DNA from: Chloroflexota bacterium
Lineage (GTDB): Bacteria > Chloroflexota > Dehalococcoidia > Lucifugimonadales > UBA826
DNA length: 39,161 nucleotides
Assembly: GCA_002722155.1 (NCBI GenBank)
Contig: PBKS01000011.1
Location: forward strand, 43,442 to 82,602
Direction: 5' to 3'
A program made the position numbers and the translations under genes. Within the stretch, counting starts at the first letter, position 1; every line of letters begins with the position of its first letter. Of the stretch, positions 1 through 6,674 are shown piece by piece. A model generated the notes under the pieces. That model was not told the origin of the DNA. It did no database searches and saw only the letters and a program-made list of their open reading frames with translations.

Positions 1-11
1 ATTAAAAATGC

Positions 12-231
12 CCCCTGCTCCTTATTTACCCGATTAGCAAGTCTTGGGTGCCCTGAAGTGGGGTGGGCAGCTAATCTGATTTTACAGAGCAGAGGGACTA
101 AAAGCTGCCAGACTCTCTAGAGTATCTTGATGATTAACTAAGGTTTGGTTATGAGCCGAGGAAATGGCTATTGAGAGATGGTTATATTCTCTCAGCTTCC
201 AAATAAACCCTATAGAGTCTGGCAAGTTTTT
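12..231 (+). ncRNA. Candidate structured RNA, unknown family
   Basis: This gene-free stretch folds into two domains. Domain 1 is a long hairpin: CCC-CTGCTC (12-20) pairs with GAGCAG-A-GGG (87-96), GATTAGC (32-38) pairs with GCTAATC (70-76), and TGCCC (49-53) pairs with GGGCA (65-69). Domain 2 is closed by an 11-bp perfect stem (106-116 with 214-224). It encloses three possible hairpins: 136-150, 154-169 and 172-194 (TGAGAG/CTCTCA). A T-run follows the stem (227-231), which favours the plus strand. The area lies downstream of the minus-strand lipoprotein gene, and its transcription unit may begin before the window. I do not see the conserved cores of SRP RNA, RNase P RNA, tmRNA or common riboswitches. 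The pairings are seen by eye; that it is transcribed is inference. Confidence 0.35.
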
Positions 232-235
232 CTAC

Positions 236-1360
236 TTAATCTAGCATTCCCAAATCCCTAAATATGACTTGGGTGCCTGTCAGATCAGACAGGTCTTCCA
301 TCGATAAAGCTGGCTTGTTTAGATCTTCCAGCGCTGGTAGCAGCATATGAGTTTTTACACCATGGTCGCCTGCCAAAACTGGATATTCATAAATTTGACC
401 TGTGAAATACTGCTGAGCAACCTTCGAGGTCATAAACCTAAGGAACTTCTCAGCATTTTCGCGGTTCTTACCCGTATTAACGATTCCTGCTCCAGATACC
501 ATCACCAAGCTGCAAGGACCACCATCACTTAAGAATAAGTTTCTTGCATTGAAGGTATCGCCTTCCTCAGAAATAAACCTGTGAAGATAGTAATGGTTTA
601 CTAGACCTATACTAATCTCTTCAGCAGCTGCAGCAGCTACCTGAGGTGTGTTCTTTGGGTATACTCCAACATCATTGGCCATCATGTCCGTAAGCCACTG
701 TAGGGTTTTCTCTTCTCCCCACATAGCTCTCATCCCTGTAACCATTGTCTGGAATGAGCTGTTTGTTGGGGCCCAACCAAGCTTCCCTTTCCATTTTGCA
801 TCTGTCAATTCTTCGCACGAACTTGGCAAATCACTCAAAGTAGCAGTATGAACCAGCACTCTAGCTCGGCCTGATATCCCTACCCATGTGGCATCAGAAG
901 GTTTCGCCCAATCAGCAACAGATTCGGTTATATCACCAGGAAGTGTGATCAACCTGCCCTCAGCGGATAGGAATCCAAGACCTCCTGGATCTTGAGCGTA
1001 ATAGATATCAGCTGGGCTGTTATCACCCTCTTCCAAAATCATGGTAGCAACAGGGAAAGTCTTGCCATATTTTGCTTCTACATCGATCCCTGTAAGATCT
1101 TCAAACTCTTCGATTATAGAGCCAATAAGACTCTCTTTTCGTCCTGAGTAAATTACCAACTTCCCAGGGTCTGTAGGCACTTCCTTCTCAACCACGACTT
1201 CCTTCTCGACTACAACCTCCTTCTCAACCACAACTTCTACAGGCACCTCTTTTACCACTTCCTTCTCAACCTCAACCACGACTTCCTCAGCGGCACATGC
1301 AGTAAAGACCGCTGTAAGAGCCATCATAGCTAACGCAACTACTACTACAAATTTCTTCAT
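236..1360 (-). CDS. Iron(III)-type ABC transporter substrate-binding lipoprotein
   Basis: 374 residues. A lysine-rich start, a hydrophobic segment and FTAC at residues 19-22 form a lipoprotein signal with Cys22 as the anchor. Residues 25-61 are a low-complexity spacer of Val, Glu and Lys. The mature domain starts with LVIYSGRKESLI (68-79) and resembles FbpA/Idi-type periplasmic iron-binding proteins: the phrase around 'EEGDNSPADIYYAQDPGG' and the tyrosine pair in 'LVNHYYLHR' match residues used for ferric iron in that family. It should capture iron outside the membrane and hand it to a permease and ATPase, neither of which is in the window. The start is ATG with a CAGGAG-like ribosome site. 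It reads as a single gene with its own leader. Iron is the likely ligand, but other members of the family bind different anions or metals. Confidence 0.85.
   Translation of the reverse strand: MKKFVVVVALAMMALTAVFTACAAEEVVVEVEKEVVKEVPVEVVVEKEVVVEKEVVVEKEVPTDPGKLVIYSGRKESLIGSIIEEFEDLTGIDVEAKYGKTFPVATMILEEGDNSPADIYYAQDPGGLGFLSAEGRLITLPGDITESVADWAKPSDATWVGISGRARVLVHTATLSDLPSSCEELTDAKWKGKLGWAPTNSSFQTMVTGMRAMWGEEKTLQWLTDMMANDVGVYPKNTPQVAAAAAEEISIGLVNHYYLHRFISEEGDTFNARNLFLSDGGPCSLVMVSGAGIVNTGKNRENAEKFLRFMTSKVAQQYFTGQIYEYPVLAGDHGVKTHMLLPALEDLNKPALSMEDLSDLTGTQVIFRDLGMLD
1181..1234 (-). repeat. Three 18-bp tandem repeats encoding VVVEKE units
   Basis: Within the lipoprotein gene, residues 43-60 are three exact copies of the hexapeptide VVVEKE. 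The surrounding spacer (residues 25-61, 1178-1288) is made of degenerate versions. This highly charged spacer lies between the lipid anchor and the ligand-binding domain and is probably extended or helical. Such spacers are frequent in Chloroflexota binding proteins. Copy number could vary between strains by slippage. Confidence 0.8.
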
Positions 1361-1576
1361 AATATTGATCCGCTCCTGATTCGTACTGTATTTCTACAGA
1401 CTATTTTTTTTACTATGTCCATACGAAGTTATTTACTAAGTATGTCCTTTTACTACGATATATATTGGAGTCAAGAAGTGTCAATAGCAAAAACGTGATG
1501 ACTTATATTACGTTGAGAAATAAAAGTGTGAGAGGGGGTTAATTACATCTACTGGAGTTAAAACATCAGCATTTAA
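1361..1576 (-). promoter_or_regulatory. Leader and promoter region of the lipoprotein gene
   Basis: 216 bases between two minus-strand genes; I see no gene in it. On the minus strand it carries a ribosome site (CAGGAG) just before the lipoprotein ATG. About 25 bases upstream is a small perfect hairpin, CTGTA-GAAA-TACAG (1386-1399), with a GNRA-type loop. The heptamer TATGTCC occurs twice near 1414 and 1440. Whether the hairpin affects translation or mRNA stability is unknown. Confidence 0.4.
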
Positions 1577-2038
1577 TTAAATATGGTTCAAGATCGAATC
1601 GTAATCAGGAATAATTCCAGGGTGTTCACCCATCCAGCTATAAACCAATATCCCGTCCTGATCTGCAACAAAAACCGCACGATTAGAGCTCCTGTAGTTC
1701 GAGAGACCAGCAAGGCCTGTAAAAGAAACTCCAAAAGCATCAATACAATCGAGATTGTAATCGCTAATCAAGTCATAACTTATGCCGTTTTGAGTTGCCC
1801 AGGCATTCAATACAAATGGGGAGTCCGAAGAAATCCCAACGACTTTAACGCCAGAGTCATTAAATCTGTTCATCATATTATCGATCTGACATAACTCATC
1901 AGTGCAAACATCTGTAAAAGCGCCAGGGAAAAAGGCAAATAGTGTTTTAGTTCCAATAAATTCTTTCGAATTCCTTTCCTTATGATTACTATCAAAAAAA
2001 GAGAATTCTGGAATCCTATTTCCTACTTGCAACGGCAT
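1577..2038 (-). CDS. Peroxiredoxin, AhpC/TSA (1-Cys/AhpE-like)
   Basis: 153 residues, a normal length for AhpE or bacterioferritin-comigratory-type peroxiredoxins. The catalytic motif P-x3-T-x2-C is seen as PGAFTDVC, with Pro38, Thr42 and peroxidatic Cys45. The Arg in 'SSNRAVFVADQDG' is the conserved arginine that activates the thiolate. Another cysteine (Cys50) lies five residues on, and two more at 'LDCID' and earlier; whether any acts as the resolving cysteine cannot be told from sequence. It reduces hydrogen peroxide or organic hydroperoxides in the cytoplasm with a thiol donor. It starts at ATG with a GAGG site upstream. It sits near genes that modify membrane lipids, where defence against lipid peroxides would fit, but it is not in an operon with them. 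Confidence 0.9.
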   Translation of the reverse strand: MPLQVGNRIPEFSFFDSNHKERNSKEFIGTKTLFAFFPGAFTDVCTDELCQIDNMMNRFNDSGVKVVGISSDSPFVLNAWATQNGISYDLISDYNLDCIDAFGVSFTGLAGLSNYRSSNRAVFVADQDGILVYSWMGEHPGIIPDYDSILNHI

Positions 2039-2078
2039 CCTATAAAACCTACCTCAGATATGTTTTCAAGTAATTTGA

Positions 2079-2408
2079 TTATAAGACGTTGTAATACCAA
2101 AGAATATATATATCAGCTATTGTGCATAGAGTACCGACCAAAACAGAGAGGCCAATAGGCACCAAACTATGGAAACTCTTCTTGTTTGCCATCGAGACAG
2201 AGTGACAAACATACAGACATACTGCAATAACACCAAGGCCCCACATGGACCCCGCTACCCACGCTAGAATTTGCGTATTGAAATGAAACCAAGAATGGCC
2301 TTCCACAAGGTTATCTCTGTAATAAAGGCATGCATGCAAAAAGATTGAAGATGCGATAAAAGGAAAACAACCAATAAGACCTTTTGTAATCGATTTGTCT
2401 TTCACCAC
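2079..2408 (-). CDS. Small membrane protein, unknown function
   Basis: 109 residues with three likely membrane segments, at about residues 10-28, 47-68 and 81-105. The only charged stretches are the N terminus (VKDKSITKG) and short loops. No motif that I recognise. The start is a GTG with no convincing ribosome site, so the N terminus is uncertain. It is upstream of the peroxiredoxin on the same strand (40 bases apart) and could be cotranscribed. Many CarH/LitR-linked gene groups contain small uncharacterised membrane proteins, but this link is only positional. Confidence 0.55.
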   Translation of the reverse strand: MVKDKSITKGLIGCFPFIASSIFLHACLYYRDNLVEGHSWFHFNTQILAWVAGSMWGLGVIAVCLYVCHSVSMANKKSFHSLVPIGLSVLVGTLCTIADIYILWYYNVL

Positions 2409-2489
2409 TTCGGGAGGAATATTTATCGCAGCACCCTCAATATTCTGTAAATTCTTCTATTTTGAAGCCTAGAAATTTCTGTCCTTTCT

Positions 2490-3125
2490 TTGGCTGTGTG
2501 TTACCTTTTAGTGAGATCACCCTTATTTTTCCAGAAGAGTCACAAAAGTTTGAACTACATCATCATATCAGCCATTTGGGCAATCACATCTTATTTCATT
2601 GGGACCGTATCAATTGGAGATTACGTAGCTAAGCTTAAAAAAGTGGATATTCGCTCACGAGGCACAGGTAATCCGGGAGCTTCAAATATATATGCGGAAA
2701 TGGGACCTCTGTATGGAATATCTGTCTTCTTTATTGATATCGCGAAAGGCTTGATCATTACCCTTCCCATTATTTTGTTGGGATATCCGACCTGGATTGC
2801 AACTGTTGGTATTATATTTTTTCTTCTTGGCCATATGGTCATAAATCCCTGGGGGAGGCCTGGCGGAATAGGTATGGCAACTACCATGGGTGCCGGTATA
2901 GTTCTTCTTCCCATCGGAGCTTTAATCTCCGTTATCCCTTCGTTCCTGATCCTAGTTATAACTAGGAGGCCATCCTACACTGGAGTTTTCGCATTTATTT
3001 CTACAGTCATTGCTGGTTGGTTGGTACACTTAGACCTTGTAGCAACTATTTCTGTACTCATATTAGCGGGGTCTATATTGATTAAATTTCAATTCCAGTA
3101 TCGAGATTTAGAAACCCACAAATGA
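2490..3125 (+). CDS. plsY: PlsY-like glycerol-3-phosphate acyltransferase
   Basis: 211 residues, multi-pass membrane protein. PlsY transfers the acyl group of acyl-phosphate to glycerol-3-phosphate, the first step of phospholipid synthesis. Motif 1 is clear: DIRSRGTGNPGASN corresponds to the family's DIR-x2-GSGN-x-GATN. Motif 2 (DIAKG) is also present. Motif 3 is altered: the usual GGKGVAT reads GGIGMAT, so the phosphate-loop lysine is lost. Five membrane segments can be traced. The start is unclear: TTG at 2490 has no good ribosome site and TTG at 2550 is an alternative that fits the usual PlsY length. The stop overlaps the convergent gene by 18 bases. It may be a second, specialised PlsY rather than the housekeeping enzyme. 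Confidence 0.75.
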   Translation: MAVCYLLVRSPLFFQKSHKSLNYIIISAIWAITSYFIGTVSIGDYVAKLKKVDIRSRGTGNPGASNIYAEMGPLYGISVFFIDIAKGLIITLPIILLGYPTWIATVGIIFFLLGHMVINPWGRPGGIGMATTMGAGIVLLPIGALISVIPSFLILVITRRPSYTGVFAFISTVIAGWLVHLDLVATISVLILAGSILIKFQFQYRDLETHK

Positions 3126-3560
3126 CATCAAAACCCAAATACTTATTATAAGTTTGAAAGTCCACAGAATGGTTCTAATCCAGTTGGTCTTTATCAATTT
3201 TTCTGTATACAAGATTTGATTTTTCGGAAATTCCAACCTCTGGTGATAAGGAATTTGAATAAATGCCGTGGAAACCCAAATTAAACAAACCAGTAAGGTA
3301 TTGATTACCAAAAGCCCAACTGAGTCACTCGGGGTAAAAATCAATAAAATCAACGCAATACTTGCTTCAAGGGTCATGGCCAAAGCAACTATCGGGGAGA
3401 TTTTTTTTACATGACGCGAGTGGTATTTCTGGAAATCACCGACATTAACATAAGAAAATAAAGGATACGAAACCAACTGAATGAGCCATATTAACCCGAC
3501 CATGAAAGAAGAAACCACTAGATTAAAAATCACGGCGATTAAAAATATATGCTCTGGCAC
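3108..3560 (-). CDS. Four-helix membrane protein, unknown function
   Basis: 150 residues with four predicted membrane helices (about 6-30, 54-74, 80-101 and 128-147). Between helices 1 and 2 is a polar stretch, 'GDFQKYHSRHVKKISP', with two histidines. A further histidine follows helix 3 (PYHQRLEF). The spacing of these histidines recalls small integral-membrane proteins found next to light- and stress-response genes, but I cannot name a family with confidence. It starts at GTG with a strong AGGAAGGA site. Its 3' end overlaps the convergent PlsY-like gene. Confidence 0.65.
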   Translation of the reverse strand: MPEHIFLIAVIFNLVVSSFMVGLIWLIQLVSYPLFSYVNVGDFQKYHSRHVKKISPIVALAMTLEASIALILLIFTPSDSVGLLVINTLLVCLIWVSTAFIQIPYHQRLEFPKNQILYTEKLIKTNWIRTILWTFKLIISIWVLMSFVGF

Positions 3561-3636
3561 ATTCCTTCCTAAAGCAATTCTAAAATAATTTCAAACGACG
3601 ATTTAACTTAACTTAAGCACCAGAATATTTTTCGAT

Positions 3637-4527
3637 TCATTTTGAAAATGACATTAAAGTGTTTACTGATGTCCCTAGTGCCTCGGCTAGTTTGAATAAG
3701 GCTGCCATAGTTAAATTTTGTTTACCATTTTCTACCAAACTTATATAGGCTCTATCCACCCCTGCGAGAGTCCCCAGATCACCTTGATTTAAACCCTTAG
3801 ATTTCCGTACCTCTAAAACCTTACCTCCAATCCCATTTAGCATTTCTTGCAAAGATATATTCCCTGACCTTATACCCATTGCATCATTCAAAACAGTCAA
3901 CCCAGACGCGGAATTGTCAACGATAGCAGCCCTTCCGACCTGATCATTAAAACCTTTAAAGGCCGGGCCTCCCAAAATGATAAATGGCGGATTTTCTATA
4001 GACTCAATGGTATTTACTGAGGCTTTTACATTAGGAATATTTGTAGTCAAAACTACTGACAAGGCAAGCACATCAACCGAGATTTCTGATAGATATTTAG
4101 CGAGGTCTTCGCCTGGTGTATTCACCCCAATGTATTCGACATCCCATCCATCTAGAAAAAGCAGATTTGCAAACATTTTTGCCCCCATCCAGTGGTTCTC
4201 ACCAGAAGTGGAAGTAACAAGAGCACGAAACCCGTTATCAGATAACCTCATGGAGTTTTGAGCTACCATATCTACCAAGCTGTCAACAATTTGGCTGGCG
4301 TGATGCTCATGAGCGATAGTAATACGTCCTTCATGCCACAATTCTCCTATCGATACCATAGCGGGAGTGATTATCGAATTATAAATAGTCACTGGAGCGC
4401 AGTTGTATCTCAAAGCCTCATCAATTACAGAAACACTGCCAATCCGATCAACAGCAGTCAAATTGTTTAGCAATCTATCCTTGAGGCGATTTAGCAAAAC
4501 AAAATTATCACCCTTACGAGTCGTCAT
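3637..4527 (-). CDS. Cobalamin-binding CarH-like photoreceptor regulator with C-terminal XRE HTH
   Basis: 296 residues from the ATG at 4527, chosen because a GGGGGT site precedes it; a TTG at 4542 is possible. Residues 10-95 are the helical cap of methionine-synthase-type B12 modules and contain W64-x9-E74-H75, the exact signature of the adenosylcobalamin photoreceptors CarH/LitR. Residues 100-215 are the Rossmann-like B12 domain with E110-x-H112-x2-G115; His112 would be the lower ligand of cobalt. Residues 236-293 are an XRE/HTH_3 DNA-binding domain. CarH proteins instead have an N-terminal MerR domain, so both the order and the type of the DNA reader differ. The gene overlaps the upstream epimerase gene by 14 bases, so the two are translationally coupled, and it faces the lipid operon at 6117. 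Inferred role: light- or B12-dependent repressor of that operon. Confidence 0.85.
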   Translation of the reverse strand: MTTRKGDNFVLLNRLKDRLLNNLTAVDRIGSVSVIDEALRYNCAPVTIYNSIITPAMVSIGELWHEGRITIAHEHHASQIVDSLVDMVAQNSMRLSDNGFRALVTSTSGENHWMGAKMFANLLFLDGWDVEYIGVNTPGEDLAKYLSEISVDVLALSVVLTTNIPNVKASVNTIESIENPPFIILGGPAFKGFNDQVGRAAIVDNSASGLTVLNDAMGIRSGNISLQEMLNGIGGKVLEVRKSKGLNQGDLGTLAGVDRAYISLVENGKQNLTMAALFKLAEALGTSVNTLMSFSK

Positions 4528-5977
4528 ATCCGCTACCCCCAAAACGCATTTGAATAACTTTTCTTCTATAGGAAAATATCCTTATTAACATATTTTTGAT
4601 CAAATATTTGTGAACGATTCTTCCTACAAACCAACCAGGTACCTTATAAAAAACCTGGTCTTCCATGCGACAACGTGAATCTCCTTCAGGCACGATGCGA
4701 TGTTGGTGCCACCAAAGGCTATAAGGTCCCCTTTTTTGGAAATCTATAAACAGGTCATCCGGTGACCACTTCACGATCTCCGTTCTCCACTTCATGGGAA
4801 GAAGTCCAAGTTTAATTTTGTATTCAAATTCAGAGCCTTGCATTATCTTAGGGGGCGACTCAGTTATCTGAAATCCCATCCATTTAGGAGTTGCTAATCC
4901 TAAATTAAGGGGAGAGGAGAAAAAGTTAAATGCAGTCTCAGAATTAACCCTGAGGCTTACAGAAGTTTCAATTTTATAGTCGGCTTTAAAAAGTTTTCTT
5001 GAATATTTGAAGGAACTATCAAAAGATTCTTTGATTGGATCGACTTTAACGACACTTACTTTATCTGGAGTACATTCCTCAATGAGAGCATTTTCCAATT
5101 GATCATATATGAATTTGAAGTTTTTTCGCATCAAAACGTCTGGTAAAGCGTTCTGACTGTTGGTGAGTACCTCCTCGCCGTCTGCAAAAACTAATTTCAA
5201 GCATATCGATGGAAATCCAATAACAATTTTTGCGCCTAATATCTTAGCTAAACATTTTGAAAAACTCTTACTTCTGACCGGATTGGGAGCCGTGCAATTT
5301 AAGGGTCCAAATATACCTTCATCGTTGATAGAAAGTTCAATGATCCTCAAAAGATCAAAATAATGAATCCAAGGAACCCATTGGCGTCCATCTCCAACAT
5401 AACTACCAATTCCCATTTCAAATGGTAAAGACAACTGATTTAAAAATCCGGCTTCTCTCCCAAGCACTACTCCGAGGCGCAACGTACAGACCCTAGTACC
5501 AAAATTTTGAGCTTTCAAAGCTGCCTTTTCCCAAGCATCACACAACTCGGGGAGGTAGCCTCCGCCAATTTCCGATTGCTCAGTGATTTTTTCATCGCCC
5601 CTGTCACCATAGTACCCAACAGCACTGGCTGAAATAAGTACAGATGGTGGAGTTTCGCAGTTCTCCATAATCGAAACAATCCGCTCCGTTACACCTACCC
5701 TACTTTCATAAAAGTCTTTCTTTTTTGATTTCGACCACCTAACTGGAGCTAATGGGCGCCCAGTCAAATTGACAATGGCATCTGCACGCCCGAAAGCACG
5801 TGCCAAATCATCATCAGAATCGCTGAATGCCAACATGTTCACACCCGCGCCCAATTGTTCAGCGGCCTTTTCGGGATTCCTCACCATAGCAGTCACCAAA
5901 TGCCCTTTACCATGTAGAAATGAAACCAATTCACTACCAATAAATCCTGTAGCACCAGCGATAATCACGTTCATCAA
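4514..5977 (-). CDS. TIGR01777-family epimerase fused to an SRPBCC domain
   Basis: 487 residues. Residues 1-300 are an atypical SDR of the TIGR01777 (YfcH-like) family: NAD(P) loop GATGFIG near the start, 'SASAVGYYG' and the family signature around 'RWSKSKKKDFYESRVGVTERI'. Residues about 335-487 form a separate SRPBCC/START-like ligand-binding domain ('WWHQHRIVP', 'MEDQVFYKVPGW'). Fusions of these two domains exist in other bacteria, often close to LitR/CarH and photolyase genes (recalled, not checked). The substrate is unknown; the SRPBCC part suggests a hydrophobic ligand such as a lipid. Translation begins at TTG 5977 or the next codon, ATG 5974, after GAGGA. It is the first gene of a two-gene operon with the cobalamin regulator. 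Confidence 0.85.
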   Translation of the reverse strand: MMNVIIAGATGFIGSELVSFLHGKGHLVTAMVRNPEKAAEQLGAGVNMLAFSDSDDDLARAFGRADAIVNLTGRPLAPVRWSKSKKKDFYESRVGVTERIVSIMENCETPPSVLISASAVGYYGDRGDEKITEQSEIGGGYLPELCDAWEKAALKAQNFGTRVCTLRLGVVLGREAGFLNQLSLPFEMGIGSYVGDGRQWVPWIHYFDLLRIIELSINDEGIFGPLNCTAPNPVRSKSFSKCLAKILGAKIVIGFPSICLKLVFADGEEVLTNSQNALPDVLMRKNFKFIYDQLENALIEECTPDKVSVVKVDPIKESFDSSFKYSRKLFKADYKIETSVSLRVNSETAFNFFSSPLNLGLATPKWMGFQITESPPKIMQGSEFEYKIKLGLLPMKWRTEIVKWSPDDLFIDFQKRGPYSLWWHQHRIVPEGDSRCRMEDQVFYKVPGWFVGRIVHKYLIKNMLIRIFSYRRKVIQMRFGGSGYDDS

Positions 5978-6116
5978 CTATAGATTCCTCAATATTTTTC
6001 AATATTTTTTACATATAAGAGTGACTTAATACACTTTATATCATATTATTGTATTATAGCACATATATGTGTATGATGGAACATGTGCACTTAGAAAATT
6101 TAGGAGGTTTCTCAGG
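5978..6116. promoter_or_regulatory. Divergent promoter region between sensor pair and lipid operon
   Basis: 139 very AT-rich bases separate the two divergent transcription units. A perfect 12-bp palindrome, CACATATATGTG, covers 6060-6071. CAATATTTTT is repeated exactly in tandem at 5990-5999 and 6000-6009. TATTAT at 6053 is a possible -10 box for the plus-strand operon. AGGAGG at 6102-6107 is an ideal ribosome site nine bases before the ATG at 6117. The palindrome would be a natural place for the XRE-type regulator to bind; this is inference. Confidence 0.45.
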
Positions 6117-6641
6117 ATGACAAATGTCTTAGTATTTTTCCTCGTTAACTTGGCAGGAGGAATTGCTGTACTAGGTTCATACATCGTCGGCCTCTACCTT
6201 TATCCTGACTTCAGAAATACTTTGTGGGGAGGAATTAGCGGCAGCACAAAAACCCTTTTCACTGTTTCTATGATTTTTGCCGCGGCAGGATACCTGTGTT
6301 TCTGCTATTCGATGGCAATTTCTGAGGCAGCGAACAAATCATCGTTTTTGGGGCAGCACACTTTTGCTGTCCTTGCTGCATTTTTTTTAATTTCGGCCTC
6401 AGTCTGGATGCCAGCTACCCTGAAATATCTTTCAACCAGCGACAATTTATGGTGGATAATATCTGTGATATCTCTATGGATTACCGCCATTTCTCTATGT
6501 CTTCTTACGGTATCTTTTGGATTATCCAAATATGAGAATGTTGGAACAATACAATTTGCATTTGCATTAGCAGGGATTAGTTGGATAACAATCCATTGCC
6601 TTTTATTTGACGCCATTATTTGGGTGGCCAAATTTCATTAG
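6117..6641 (+). CDS. Multi-pass membrane protein, first gene of lipid operon
   Basis: 174 residues. I chose the ATG at 6117 because a perfect AGGAGG precedes it at the right distance; an in-frame ATG at 6069 would add 16 polar residues and falls within the palindrome. About five hydrophobic helices fill the protein (roughly 4-27, 41-61, 71-92, 99-125 and 134-160). The loops carry few charges. I do not recognise the family. It opens the seven-gene operon that runs to 12808, with the desaturase-like gene 33 bases downstream. A membrane partner in fatty acyl remodelling is a reasonable guess but nothing in the sequence proves it. Confidence 0.6.
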   Translation: MTNVLVFFLVNLAGGIAVLGSYIVGLYLYPDFRNTLWGGISGSTKTLFTVSMIFAAAGYLCFCYSMAISEAANKSSFLGQHTFAVLAAFFLISASVWMPATLKYLSTSDNLWWIISVISLWITAISLCLLTVSFGLSKYENVGTIQFAFALAGISWITIHCLLFDAIIWVAKFH

Positions 6642-6674
6642 AGTCAAAAAAACCTACAGGAATTACGTGCAATT

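Noticed and set aside
151-170. GAGGAAA, reminiscent of the RNase P RNA core
   Set aside because: The following bases do not continue the conserved RNase P sequence, and the region is too short.
2410-2418. GGGAGGAAT on the plus strand as a ribosome site before the PlsY-like gene
   Set aside because: No start codon lies at a suitable distance, and the next in-frame start of that gene is more than 70 bases away.
6069-6116. N-terminal extension of the first lipid-operon gene from ATG 6069
   Set aside because: The ATG at 6117 has a perfect AGGAGG at the correct distance, and the extension overlaps the palindrome.
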